From Macrophomina tecta (Eukaryota > Ascomycota > Dothideomycetes > Botryosphaeriales > Botryosphaeriaceae), in assembly GCA_024180945.1 (NCBI GenBank), contig JAKSGN010000035.1, positions 2,480,001-2,544,000 on the forward strand: a stretch of DNA of 64,000 nucleotides. Direction: 5' to 3'. The notes under the pieces were generated by a model. The model searched no databases. It saw only the letters and a list, made by a program, of their open reading frames with translations, and was not told the DNA's origin. The position numbers and the translations under genes were made by a program. Below are positions 11,645 through 23,140 of this stretch, in pieces (position 1 is the stretch's first letter; every line of letters starts with the position of its first letter).

Positions 11645-12469
11645 GCTTGGAGGCATCCGACTCACAAGAAAAGATAAGACTGCTTTACTCCAACGAACGG
11701 AGTCCCAAGTTGCAATTAGATCTCTTTACAAACGTCCATGACGTTTCATGACAGCGGAAATGTATTGGGGATGTGGCTGAGAGCGTGATTATACCCTTCC
11801 TGTCACGCGAAAGATGGGATTTGGCCGACTAGCTTCGGCTATAGCACAGCTGCCCATCTTCAGTCTCAGCATTTTAAACAAGTAGTCGGCAGCGAATCAT
11901 ATTAGCATGGCATACACCGGGGCTGAAACCAACTCCCATTCGCATGGCAGAAGTAGCTCATCGCCCGCTCTGATTCGTAGGCTCTGAATAGCTGCCGCCG
12001 CCGAATGAAGACTGGCGCATGTTGTGCCGTCTCGGCATCCTCCCGGTTAATGTTCGCTCTTCCCCCAACAACGCGAGCATCATCCGGTAAGAACCGGATT
12101 GACATGATATGAGCGCGTATCTCCGAAGAGGAGCAGCATGCACAGACGTCTCACGAGATCATGAGAGCAATTACCCGTTCGTCCAGGGGAAAAGGTATTT
12201 AGGCATCCAGATCACCGCTGCCGGCCGTATGCTCGCACCCCTGCTACTCTTTCTTCCTGATTGCCCCCAGCTTTACACAGGCATCGATATTAACCAGGGC
12301 TGTGGAACAGCCTATACCGCAGAACATTGCGCTTTGTATTCATTACAAAGCCCTAGAAGCTATCTCAACGAGAGTAGAGGAGATGTTTACTTGGAGCCTC
12401 AATTATTTGGTAGCTGAGGAGCTAATTGTGCTCTCAGCCCAAGTCGACCGCCGACGGAACGGGACACAT
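11645..12469. other. Intergenic between oxygenase gene and carboxypeptidase relic
   Basis: This holds the 3' end of the oxygenase transcript and sequence downstream of the pseudogene on the other strand. Short open frames on both strands show no recognisable family. Confidence 0.45.
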
Positions 12470-14220
12470 TCAGCCACGCTCCCGGATCTCTTCGAGCCAA
12501 CGCCCAAACAACGAGGCAACAGCGCCTCTCTGGTCTCCCGGAGACTGATGCCCGGCATCGTCGATGCTGCAGAACTGAAGATTCCGAAAGCTTTTCGTCA
12601 CTCCACCCCTGCTCGCCTTCCCAGAACCGTCTTTCCAATACCATTTTTCCAGTTTCTGGGCCCGGTATCCGGCTTGGCCGCGCCAGCCCAAACCATCATA
12701 GAAGCGCAATGTGCCTGGAATGTTACTAAGACGTCTTGACCAGTACCTTTTATCCTTGGGCAAGATACCCTGCGCAGCCATGCTCAGCCACATCAAACTG
12801 GCCGTTTCATCACCAGAACGTCCAGGTCCTCCACGTCGAGCAGATACACCACTTCGGATGTGCTCGGCACAGTTACGATCGGATTGCGCGTCCACTTCTC
12901 GTTGAGGGCGTAGTTGATGTCCGAATAATTCACCGGTCGCCCAATTCCCAGAAGCCTCTGAATATCAGGCTTGTTAAGGTATGTGTTCAGCGACCCAAGC
13001 CTTGGGATTGGTTCCCGCGCACAGGGGCAGGACAGCGCAAGAATTGCGCACTTTTGACCCGGATGTCAGTAAGTTTTTCGCGGCAAACGTGAAATCCGGT
13101 GCACAGATGCTGACCATCGTACGGACTCCTGCGGCCGGACATGTACTCTTCGGTGAAGTACTTTCCCACCTCATTATCGCAGAAGTCGCCGGCTGCCTTG
13201 CACGAATATGGGTCATGCGTTACTTCGCACAGCTCAAACAACTTCTCGTACTCTGCAGTGGCGGCCGCCATGGCAGTGCAGGCGGACTCGTTGAAGCGGA
13301 GATACTTCGAACTTGTGCTCTACGTGCAAAAAAAGGTCATCCTGCGAGGTTGTCTGGTACTTGGCGCCAACCAAGGCATCGATGAGAATGATGCCCAGCA
13401 GCTGGAGAGGAAATGCATTCATCTCCCGGCTGATCCGCTTCGCCCGGGCAATATCGTAAACGTAGCGAGGGACATAGCGACCTCCGTGGGATTCGCCGGC
13501 AAAATTGGCTCCGTTTGAAGCATACTGTGGGAAGATGGAGGTGAAAAAGGTGGATATCAGTGCGGAGAAATCGGGTGAGGCGTCATCGAGCTCGCCGGGC
13601 ATCCGGCTTTCATCATCGACCGTGGAGAAGCCGACACTGGCTGGCTGACTATATGACAGAGCACGGAGTACATGAATCTTCAGCTGGTGAAGGAAAGCGG
13701 CAGCGACGGAGGGAGAACATAAACTTACTCGATGAACAGAAGGTTTGCGGGATTTGACCAACTATCCGGGTTCAGACGGGTGTGGGTATCGTCGCGGTCA
13801 AGCGCACATGGACCAACCTCAGCGAAGAGTCCAATAAGGGAGCTGGCACCCGGCCCGCTGCGGATACGCCACACACCGGAATCAGTGGAGCTAAAGTCAG
13901 CCATGAATTTCCATCAACGCACCCGTTCAGCCACACCAGTACCGGGCGATCTCCCGGATTTTGACGGCTCTCAACGAACCCTGGATCTGCCTCAGCAAGG
14001 CGCTACTGCGGACCGCTTCAGACGTACAGAAGAAGAGACTCTTCCCCGCTATAACGTTGACCGTCCCGGCGAAGGTGCGAGAGCCCGCATCGCATGTGCG
14101 GTTGTCTTGCTCGTATATGGCCCATTCCCTTGCAGTGCGGAAAGGCTCTTGAGCAGTGGGTCGCGCAGTAGCCACTCGGACGGAGCTCAGCAGCACGGTG
14201 ACAGCAAGAATTGTGGACAT
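12470..14220 (-). pseudogene. Decayed serine carboxypeptidase (peptidase family S10)
   Basis: Reading the minus strand from an ATG at 14220, the gene starts with a signal peptide (MSTILAVTVLLSSVRVATA). It then passes through family S10 landmarks: DPGFVESRQNPGDRP, the oxyanion region VLVWLNGGPGASS (after splicing), FIDQPASVGFS, the nucleophile block AGESHGGRYVP, LNTYLNKPDIQ and the catalytic-His region IDDAGHQSPGDQ. These blocks lie in different frames. The apparent lesions are a missing base near 13995, an extra base in a seven-T run at 13328-13334 followed by an in-frame TAG at 13322-13320, an extra base near 13114 and an extra A near 12806. At least three introns keep good GT/AG sites. No functional enzyme can be made. 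Assembly error is possible, but all other genes here read cleanly. Confidence 0.85.
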
Positions 14221-15457
14221 GTTTCAATGTCTTGACTGACGCGATAACAGCAGTGATATGAGAAAGTACAGCGGAACCACCGGCGGGCTGATACGGAGCA
14301 GTTGTCATTCACAGACGTCCAGAGTCTATTAGGCGGGGTTTTGGGACGGGCGCGTCCCCGGCCGTTTCAATTGGAGCTCGTGTGCTTTGTGCAGTCAATG
14401 TCCTGCTGGCTTTCCATGGCGCTCGACGACAGCTGACGCGCGTATCGCGACAAGTCATCGGGCCCGATTCGAGGCAGGCAGCACATGCAAGTGGACTCAG
14501 ACGTGGCACGGCTAGACTACATCTTTTCTCAGGATGGTGCAGGCATGTGCAAAACCGGTCAGCAGAGGACTGTGGCACAAGCGGCGCAGGCTGGCACAAC
14601 AGGGACTCATGGAACAATCGACAAGATGCATACATGGGTGCGGGCCGAAGAGCGATGGCTGGCCCCAAGGTCGAAAGTCGGGAGTGCTCGGCGAAGGAGG
14701 CGTTCAGGGCGGTGCCGGGTTGAGCCTCAAGAGTGCGAAAATAGTGGCCAAGGCATCGAGCGCTTTTATTTGCCCACACGCCCGACCTGGAGCACAACAA
14801 TGGCCGGATGGTGGTGGAAGAGAGCATCAGGGCCCGCCGTCCTCCTGAAGAGGCTCAGGTCCTGTTCCTGTGATGGTTTCGTATGCGACGGCTGGCGAGA
14901 GATTTGGCGTTCTGGAAGCAGCAGGCCACGGTGTTGGTGGTCAGACCAGCTCAGCCCCCGATCGAACGAGGAGGGTGCAACAGGATCACGTTAGCGGACG
15001 TGCACCCGAGAACATCACCCTACATTCCGCGGCTCCGAGGCGCGCCCGAAACGAGACAAGCCCTCCCTTCGCTGCGTCCCGAATAATCCTCGTAACCTTT
15101 ACGACACTCTTGACGCACATCCCGATTTCCTGCTTTGTTTGTGACTCTGCCAGAAAACACCTCACCCGATAAGCAGACACGCCATCGTGGCCGTGCGAGA
15201 TACTTGCGAGATGGCCCGTCGCCCTTGCCCTTGCATGGCCGATGATAGGAGGCCACCCTAAATCACAAGCCACCATGGCCTACACTACATATATATCGGC
15301 CTGCCAAGGGCAGATGGTCATGCTACATTGCTCACTACTAGAAACAGCCCGCTGAACACCAGTCACATCAATTGACCACCAATCATCCCTACCAATCTCT
15401 TTTACGAGTCACCTCAACCGACCAACACCCAAGAACCACCACTATCACAAATCAGTC
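14221..15457. other. Intergenic upstream of the 2EXR-like gene
   Basis: No conserved reading frame is seen in these 1.2 kb. The 200 bases before 15458 look like a fungal promoter and leader: a TATATATAT run near 15288-15296, then CA-rich sequence up to the start codon. Confidence 0.45.
15286..15297 (+). promoter_or_regulatory. Possible TATA element
   Basis: An isolated TATATATAT stretch lies about 165 bases upstream of the start codon at 15458, followed by a CA-rich pyrimidine-poor leader. The position is plausible for a TATA box with a leader of about 130 bases. No transcript data support it. Confidence 0.3.
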
Positions 15458-16228
15458 ATGGCCACCGCAACCTTGACCGAACAACACCAACAACCCACCA
15501 CCATGACCCTCCGCGGCGCCTCACCACCGCCGGCCCCGGCCGAGCAGAACCAGCTAGCCTCGCCCTTCCTCCGCCTGCCGGGCGAGCTCCGCAACGCGAT
15601 CTACGAGCTGCTCCTCACGCCGCCGGAGCTGACGTCGCAGCAACGCCGCGCCGCCGCCGTGCACTCGTCGTCCTGCAGCTCCTCCCTCCCCAAAGCCGAC
15701 ATCCACCCGGCCATCCTCCGCACCTGCAAGCAAATCCACGAGGAAGCCACCGCCATCCTCTACGCGCGCAACACCTTCTCCGCGCACAGCACGCTGCTCA
15801 CCAAGATGCCCTTCCTCATCAAGCCGTCGCAGCCCATCCTGCACACCGGCGTCATCTCGCAGATCCGCAACTGGCGCGTCTGCATCCGCCTCGACACCGA
15901 CCCCTTCTTCACCGCCCAGGACGTCGCCGCCGCCTTCTCCGGCTGCGACTCCCTCGAGGTCGAGTGCTGGCAGGCCCAGTTCGAGGCCTGCGACTACAGC
16001 GTCCTGCGCCTGTTCGAGGACGTGCGCGGCGTCGGCAAGGCCACCGTCACCGGCTCCGTCGAGCCCGGCTTTGCCCACTGGCTCGAGCTCGTCATGGAGA
16101 GCCCCATCGAGACCGACGAGGAGCGCAAGAGCGGCTCCTCCACCCCCGCATATGTCGAGATGGAGGGTGAGGACGGCAGGAGATGTGCCAGGGGCCCCGG
16201 CGGTCTCCCGCTCTGGGTCTGGCACTAG
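15458..16228 (+). CDS. 2EXR/F-box-like protein of unknown function
   Basis: A single exon encodes 256 residues. After a low-complexity Gln/Thr/Pro start comes SPFLRLPGELRNAIYELLL, then IHPAILRTCKQIHEEATAILY. This pair is the hallmark of a very large Pezizomycotina family annotated as 2EXR or F-box-like, found in many copies per genome. No biochemical role is established for most members. The remainder, including NWRVCIRLDTDPFF and a C-terminal LWVWH, has no motif I know. Codon usage is strongly C-ending and typical of a native gene. The ATG at 15458 has a purine at -3 and follows an in-frame-stop-bearing leader; a second ATG (MTLRGAS) 15 codons later is an alternative. Confidence 0.75.
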   Translation: MATATLTEQHQQPTTMTLRGASPPPAPAEQNQLASPFLRLPGELRNAIYELLLTPPELTSQQRRAAAVHSSSCSSSLPKADIHPAILRTCKQIHEEATAILYARNTFSAHSTLLTKMPFLIKPSQPILHTGVISQIRNWRVCIRLDTDPFFTAQDVAAAFSGCDSLEVECWQAQFEACDYSVLRLFEDVRGVGKATVTGSVEPGFAHWLELVMESPIETDEERKSGSSTPAYVEMEGEDGRRCARGPGGLPLWVWH

Positions 16229-17056
16229 ACGAGAGTGTTAGAAGACGATGGTCGTTTTGGCATTGTGTTAAAGAGGCGGTTTTTTTTTTTTGCTTTGATA
16301 CGAGATACCACGGTTTCCGGTGTTTCATGGGATCCCGAATGAATAACAGTGGGGAAAAAAAGGCGTTAGATGGGACTTATTCAGGGATAAGGGATATTGA
16401 TTCCCAAGACAGACTTTAGAAGACAATTTCCTCTAATGGTTTCTAGACAAGCTGCAAAGAAAGGAAGGTTAATTTTCAATCAATTGGTTGACCTATCGTG
16501 ATTGTGCTTGAATGACTAAAGGCTGCCGCTCACGTTAGTGCTCAATTCATCTTGGTACTCTTTTCGGTCCGTTGTTTTATTTTTGTTTTCTGGAAGCGTG
16601 CAAACGGATGATAGCTGAGAGACTGCAGTGGTTTCGAACTTCTCTTGATTGATGGAGCAAGAGCCGCCGTAGATTGCGGCTGCTATATCTTGGCCAGACA
16701 GCCATTTTCCCCCCCGGTCTTATCGACAGAGAATTAACCCGTCTCCTGCTTTTGTTTTTGTCTCTTGGTTGTCGAAGCCCAGTAGTACACTGTACACAAA
16801 AGAAGCCCGATTCCGACCGTCAAAACGCCGCGTGCGCCGTATCATTCCCATGACTTATGTTAGCAGCATGGAGACATCTCTGTTTTGCTCCAAAACTGAC
16901 GCCGTGTGACCGATTCAGGATGAAACGGTACCCAACGACAATGCTGCTGTTTCCTCTCCAACATCCCCACACTCTTCCGTCAGAGCATGGGAAAAGAAAA
17001 AGACAAAAATTCCTCACACATCTGCTTCAGAGCTCCGAATACCTTTCTCCGTTCGT
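16229..17056. other. Intergenic between convergent 2EXR-like and nhp2 genes
   Basis: Terminator regions of two converging genes. It contains a T11 tract near 16280 and pyrimidine-rich sequence. No coding frame is supported. Confidence 0.45.
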
Positions 17057-17852
17057 TCAGCGCCTCACGCCCTTGGACGCCTTGACGACGGCCTTGACAA
17101 CGCCGTCGTACGATTCCTTGTATTCGGCCTCGTCCTCGGGCTTCTCGTCCGAACCCTTCTTGGAGCCACGGTCCTTGCAGACCATGACGACGGAAGTGGG
17201 GCGCTTGGTGTTGCCGGCAGCGCCGAGCTCGGCGCGAGAGGTAACGAAGATGTAGGGAATGTTGTGCTCCTCGCACAGCACGGGGATGTGCGAGATGACG
17301 TCCATGGGGCTGATGTCGGCGGCGATAACGACAATGGCGGAGGGGTCTTCGATCAGCGACGACGCGGGCAGGTCGGTCGGCGACTTGCGCACCGCCTTGA
17401 CGACCTCCTTGACGCCACGCTTGAGCGTCTTGTGCTTGGCGGCTGTGAGGCGAGTTAGAAGCTGCAGGGCGGTGTAATTGTGGTTGTAATCCGTTCAATG
17501 CGGCAGCGGGTCAGCCGCGGGACGGACAGAGTAGACACGTACCCTTCTTCACGGTCTTGAAGATCTTCTTGGTGGTCTTGTCATCGGCGAGCGGCACAGC
17601 GAAGGGAACCAGGCTGGCCACGACCGGGCGAGCAACAGCGCCCTCGTCGTCGCTCTCGTCGGCGGTCTTGGTGCGGATGACGGTGGTCTTAGCCTCGGCA
17701 CCAGAGCTGGCATCGCTCACGCTGGCCAGCAGAGCATCGGCGACATGCTCAGGCTTCTTGTCCTTCTTTTCCTTCTTGCTCTTCTTGATGCCGTCCGACT
17801 CGGAGCGCTTCTCCTTCTTCTCCTTCTTTTCCTTGACCTTGTCTTTGGCCAT
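17057..17852 (-). CDS. nhp2: H/ACA snoRNP protein Nhp2 (L7Ae family)
   Basis: Nhp2 is a core protein of H/ACA box snoRNPs, which guide pseudouridylation of rRNA in the nucleolus. Two exons, 17852-17543 and 17442-17057, encode 231 residues. The 100-nt intron is GTACGT...CACAG. The N-terminal 70 residues are Lys/Glu-rich, as is usual for filamentous-fungal Nhp2. The L7Ae RNA-binding fold follows, with LKRGVKEVVKAVRK, IVVIAADISPMDVISHIPVLCEEHNIPYIFVTSR cut here into its typical helix-strand pattern, and LGAAGNTKRPTSVVMV. It is longer than the 156-residue yeast protein only because of the charged N-terminal extension. Confidence 0.93.
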
Positions 17853-19439
17853 TGTGACGAGCGGCGATTCTCTTCTGAGCAGGATTGGCTAGAAGGGAAT
17901 TGGGATGGCGAGGTGGTGGGAGGTGATTGTGGTGGTGGAGCTTGAGGCCGTCGCGACGTGAGAAGCTCTGTGCGGGCCCTCCAAAAATTTCGAGGAACTT
18001 TTCGAAAGATGCCGGTTATTCTTCGGGTAAAACAGGGACGCCTCGCTTCCTCATGTCACGTCAAGCGTGCCCATGCTTCTTTTCCCACCGTCTTTCCCTT
18101 TTCATGTCGGACTGTATCGTATATGCGTCTGCATCTGAGAACTAACTCCGTCGACCGTGCGAAAAGGCCTTGATGTACCGCACGGCCTTCAAGCAAAACG
18201 AAGCTTTCTTTCGAATTGAAAATCTGTGAGCGCTCAGCTCTGCCAGACCCATTGTCAATCATGGTGCTTTTGAGCATAGAGTTGCTTCACGAGCTCCTTT
18301 CTTCCATTTCCGTCTCATGTTCCTCAGTGTGTGGCGTCGTGGCCGCTGCTGCAGCACGTACAACCAACTGTCTTGATATTCTCCTGTAAATATATTGCTA
18401 TGACTTGTGAACTTGTCTTGGGCTCAAATATTTGAACGGCGTCCCTAAGCTCGATGTGACTTTTCCATCGCATGCTAGGGAAATTTCGATGGAACTACTC
18501 GTGGTTTAAAAAAAAAAAAATATTCATCAATGTGGGTGATCGGGGGTTCCCAGATCGATTACAACATGCCTTTCCAATATGTGTCGGTGAAGGTTACGAA
18601 TGTCATTGATACCCCGGTATAGCTCGTGTATAAGTGAATCTTAGCCAATAGACGAACAGCTACACCATCAGAAGGTCTCTATACGTACATCCATCATACT
18701 TAGTAGATCCTTCGGGAAACCTATAAAGACATCTAAAGATAAAAGTTACTGCCATATATTTAACAGGTTTGGATGATCTGCATTTCTTTTTTAAAAATTT
18801 AGATAAATTGGAAGCCGCCGCTAAATAAGGCAATATACTTTGAAACGAGTCTCAATGAGGTTTACCATCCTACCGTGGGGAGTCATGCGGGATTGCGAAC
18901 GGTCACCGACGGGGATTCATCCGGACTACTCAAGGACGAGTCGAACACTGAACCCACCCCGAAATTTAGTTCACTCACGCGACGCCGGTGTACAGAATGT
19001 AGTCATACCTGGTGCCATCCCTGAACCATCACGCCAACGAACTATTCACCTGGTTTTCAGTAAGAGAAGGTGAATCGACATTTCTACAAATAAATATCTT
19101 GCAGTCAATCTATTATAGATATCGGCGCCATTCCCGGCTTCCGTTCATAGTATGTCGTCTTCCACCCCTTCAGCGGAGACGCTTCCTTGATCTTTATTTG
19201 TTCGCGTCATTGCATTCCCCACTCTCGTACATAGGATACACCAAGTGGAACGAACAGTCCAATTGTACTCCATCAAAATGCCAGCCGCTATTATATCCCC
19301 GACCTAATCTTGATGCAATAGATGCTCCCAAAACACGCCTCCTGGCCAACAGGCCACACAGTGGATGCGTAACATACCTCACTCGAAACCATGCAATAGC
19401 GACCCACATGCTCTGCAGCAGCGGCAAAGACTGGACGAC
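17853..19439. other. Intergenic, partly AT-rich
   Basis: The first part is the nhp2 promoter. From about 18360 to 18860 the base composition shifts to clearly AT-rich, with an A13 run near 18509 and TTTTTTAAAAATTTAGATAAATT near 18788, unlike the GC-rich flanks. No coding sequence or terminal repeats are evident. The end contains the 3' region of rad5. Confidence 0.45.
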
Positions 19440-22400
19440 TCAGCTCAGCAACTCCTTAATATCCTCAATCCTCTGCACCTTCTTCTCCTCATCGCTCATC
19501 ATCCCCAAGCTACTCGCAATGAACTTCTTTCTCTCCTGGATCTTCAACATCTTCTCCTCAATACTACCTCGGACGACGAAGCGCTTGACAATCACCTCGT
19601 TCGACTGACCCATGCGATGCACACGGTCAATAGCCTGTGCTTCGACTGCGAAACTCCACCACGGGTCCATCATGAACACACGCCGCGCCGCCGTCAGGTT
19701 CAAACCGACACCACCAGCGCGCAGTGAGAGCAGTAAAACCACACCTTTTGGTCGGTTAGTGAACTCCTGTAAGACAGTCGCACGGGCTTTCTGGGACATG
19801 GTCCCGTCGAAGCGAACGAAGGGAATGTTGTCGCGGGCGAGTGCCGGCTCGATCAGGTCCAAGAAACTAGTGAACTGCGAGAAGACGACAGACTTGGTGC
19901 CAGGCTCCTCTCGACGAATCTTCTTGAGCTGCGTCACCAAGCTTTCAACCTTGGCGGAGGCGGCGCAGCTGACACGCCGAAGGGAGATGCGCGGCGTGCG
20001 GTTTCCGGTATTGCCAGGAGAGGAGTAGAGAGCCTCGTCATCATTGTAGGCATCGTGGCGGACGACAACAAAGACATCGCGGGAGTTGATGGGTTCTCGG
20101 CAGTTGAAGCAGCGTGGGATTTCGCCTTTGTCCCGCTGGTGCTCAATGAAGTCTAGCAGACATTGCTTGCAAGCAGAGTGCCAGCAGCCTGTTACTGCCT
20201 GCTCCTCCATCGGCTCTTCGGCGCATATTGGACATTCCGAATGCTGTTCTGCTTGGATCTGTTTGAGCACATGAGCACCAAATTTATTGACATCTTGCTC
20301 TCCATTCTCGTCTTCGGCTTCGAATTGCTGGATCAAGGTATCCAGATCCATGTCATCAGCAAAGCCGTTAGCCAGGTCAGCGGCTACAGCAGCATCCTCT
20401 TCCTCGGCGACAATGGATCTGCTTCGAGTCAAGAGAGGGTGACAACAACTCTGCCTGAGACGTAGGATTTGTGCAAATATGGTGGTATATGATTTCATAA
20501 GCGTCCCCGCTTCGACATTGGCTGCGAACGTCCGCTTGGCTCGAGTGTAAATCCAGTCGTAGACCTCTTTCTCGGCCTTTGAAAGTTCAATTGACTCAAC
20601 TTCGATCTTTCGGGGCGGAAGAGGAACCAGAGCTTCACCATTGGGCGTTTTCATATCCTTGGTGCGACGCATCACCAGTGGCTCAAGCACAGTCTGGACC
20701 ACATCAAGTGCACGAATGAAGTCTCCAGATTCGAATGGGACGGTAATGAAGGTTTTCCAGAACGAAAAGTTGGACCAAGGCTCGACTCTTAAGAAGTGGA
20801 CAAGGGAGAAGAGGTCTTCAAGGCGGTTGACGATTGGCGTACCGGTCAAGACCCAGCGGTGTCTCGCAGAGAGCTCATAGCAAGCCTTCGCGGTTTTGGA
20901 CTGCCTATTTTTGATGTAATGCGCTTCATCGAGAATAACCCGGAAGTACTCCACGGAGAAAAGCCCGCCGTGCGAGCCACGATTTCCTTCCATTCCTGCA
21001 ACCTGATTGAACTCGGAAAGGACGGTACCGTACGACGTGATGATAACGTTCGGGGCGCTCGCTGCATTCGCTTCGCAGCACAACCTTTGCAGATTAACAG
21101 TCTTTTCAGAACCATAGTATACCATGACATTTAGAGTTCCGGATTTGGAAGCCTTCTCAGCCTCGCTCTGCCACTGGGCCAGCAAAGACATGGGCGCGAC
21201 CACTAACGTTGTATGGGGAGCCTGTTCTACAGATGAAGAGTGCAAAGGCAAGCGCGGGAGATCATTGATGGTTCTTGAGCTGGAATTCGTGTTGGGAGAG
21301 TGATCGGCTGTGTGAGAATGTATCAGACTGAGCATTTCAATCGTCTTGCCAAGTCCCATCTCATCCGCCAGAATGCCTCCTAAGCAATTCTGCTCTTGCA
21401 TAGGAAAGTCTAAGGATAACTCTCCCGAGTAAGGGTTGACGTAAAAAGCCGGTTGACCGGGCACCTCCGGCAAGGGATGGTCGTCGACGTCTTTGGCGGG
21501 CCAGGTGTACTCTTCCCAGAGTGGGTGCATAGACATCTCCTTATGGTCGGACTTTTCGTCCTTCTCTTTGCTGATCATCCAGTGAAGAGCTTGTCTCTGA
21601 TATTTTCGAAGATCCATCGCAAAAGTCTTTGCAGGCTCAGCTTCAGGTGTGTCAAAATCGAAAGACTGGGCTTTCTTGTAGAGAGAATCCAGCTGGTCTT
21701 GCTCAAGCTCCTTTCCCTCTTCTACTTCATCGGAGGGAGGCGTTCCTGGCTCATTCCCAGAAGAGCTCTGAGGCTTCAAGCTAGGTGTTCCCTGCTGCTC
21801 GCTCTTTTCCGCGAGCTCAGCTGCTTTCAATAGTCCCTGCCGGCGGTGTTTCTCTGCCTGCGAGTTGGCGCGAGTAGGGTGAAGGTTGATTTCGTCGAAC
21901 AGCTTGACCATGGCAACCTGGCGCAAACGCAAATTACGCTCCTCACTGGTTTCTTTAGCCTCAAAGAGGGCTGATTCGCGGTTAGTGTCGGCGGGCTTCA
22001 CGAAGCCACCAGCTTCGAAGACCTTCTTAAGTAGATAAACGCGTAGCTGAAGGTAAACGGTGTCGTTTGTACGCAGCCTGTCCGGTGTGTAGACGCAAGA
22101 GCCCTCGAAGGCGCATACCCCCTGGTCAATCAACGAAGAAATCCAGGCAGCGGACTCGTTCTCCAAGCGGCCGACTTCGTCACCGCGTGCATTAGTGAAG
22201 CGGACCACAATGTCCTGACGCTTGTTGGGTATCCTTTTGCCACCCCGACCAAGCTTTGTCGTCGGCTGTGTTCTGGCGCGTTCAATGTTGACAATCTCCC
22301 CGAACCTGATCAAGCCGGATCCACTCCTCGTGGCCCATCCAGCCACTCCAAATGCTCCGATGTACCGCATGTTGGGCATAGCTGCCTTAGGCTGAGGCTG

Positions 22401-22899
22401 TTGAGCAATTGTGGGGGCGGGAGCATCTGGAAGGGTGTCTTCTATTGTTGCAATGGGGGGTCGGGCTGGTTGCGCAAATGAGTCTAGAGTGCCATTGGAG
22501 CGCTGCTGTGCAGACTGGGGGGTAGGCTTCCATGTCCCATCCAAGTACAGATTGATTGCTGCGGACAGCCGGCAGTTAGCACTCGGGCAAGGAAGGCGAG
22601 TCTTTGTGCATACCGCGCTCAATGTTACTCCCGCTCGCTTCCTGTAATCCCTTCAAAGTCTCCGGAGAGACTTGCTCGCCCACGAACGACGCGAACAAAT
22701 CGGCATCGAAGGCTCTGGATCCAGCATGCTGCGCGCTGGCTTGATTATTAGGGTCAACGGCGACGGGAGACTCCGGGGACGCGTTGGCTTCGGCCGGTTG
22801 TGAGGGCTCGTGAGCAAGAGCGGCGTCGACTGCGGGCTCTTCTTCGACGAAGAAACGGCGCTTCTTGGCCGGACGGTGCTCGAATTCTCCGCAGCTCAT
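19440..22899 (-). CDS. rad5: Rad5 DNA helicase / E3 ubiquitin ligase
   Basis: Error-free DNA damage tolerance factor that polyubiquitinates PCNA and remodels stalled forks in the nucleus. Two exons, 22899-22614 and 22558-19440, give 1134 residues (yeast Rad5 is 1169). The 55-nt intron joins SGSNIER to AINLYLDGTW, rebuilding an N-terminal UBA-like helix region. In order: HIRAN domain about 164-270, SNF2 ATPase with Walker A DEMGLGKT near 493 and DEAH at 639-642, a C3HC4 RING at 871-915 (CPICAEE ... CFNCREPI) inserted in the helicase, and helicase C with RVHRMGQ near the end. The start is the ATG at 22899 (MSCGEFEHRP); the open frame upstream lacks an ATG. It is head to head with the NDUFAF6-like gene. 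Confidence 0.95.
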
Positions 22900-23140
22900 G
22901 CTTGGTGGCGGAGGTGTTGTTGCGGAGGGCAGCGGCGGCTGACGGCGCGAATCGTTGGCAAGGCGGGTCGACGCGCTTTCACGCGCCTCTCCAGGCAATT
23001 TAGAGCGGGCCCATGCACGACCCACACGTCATTGAACAGCCCAATCGCCTCTCCGCAAAAAGCATTACAGCTCGCCCAGCAATGCCGCTGTGATCGCTGC
23101 TGCCCTCTCCCGTCATCTGCACCGCTCTTCCCTCTCTCTT
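22900..23140. promoter_or_regulatory. Bidirectional promoter, rad5 / NDUFAF6-like
   Basis: Only 241 bases separate the start codons of two divergent genes, so the promoters must share this segment. It is GC-rich at the rad5 side and C/T-rich at the other. No specific site can be named. Confidence 0.55.

Noticed and set aside
14309..14827. 172-residue minus-strand frame upstream of the carboxypeptidase relic
   Set aside because: It is composed of Ser/Arg/Ala/Leu without structure, and an equally long frame lies on the opposite strand.
10404..15457. Secondary-metabolite cluster around the 2OG oxygenase
   Set aside because: The neighbours are Mkt1, a carboxypeptidase relic and a 2EXR-like gene; there is no core synthase, P450 or transporter.
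15554..16225. 223-residue antisense frame opposite the 2EXR-like gene
   Set aside because: It is Gly/Ala/Val/Leu/Glu-rich, as produced by reading C-ending codons backwards; the sense strand carries the recognisable family motif.
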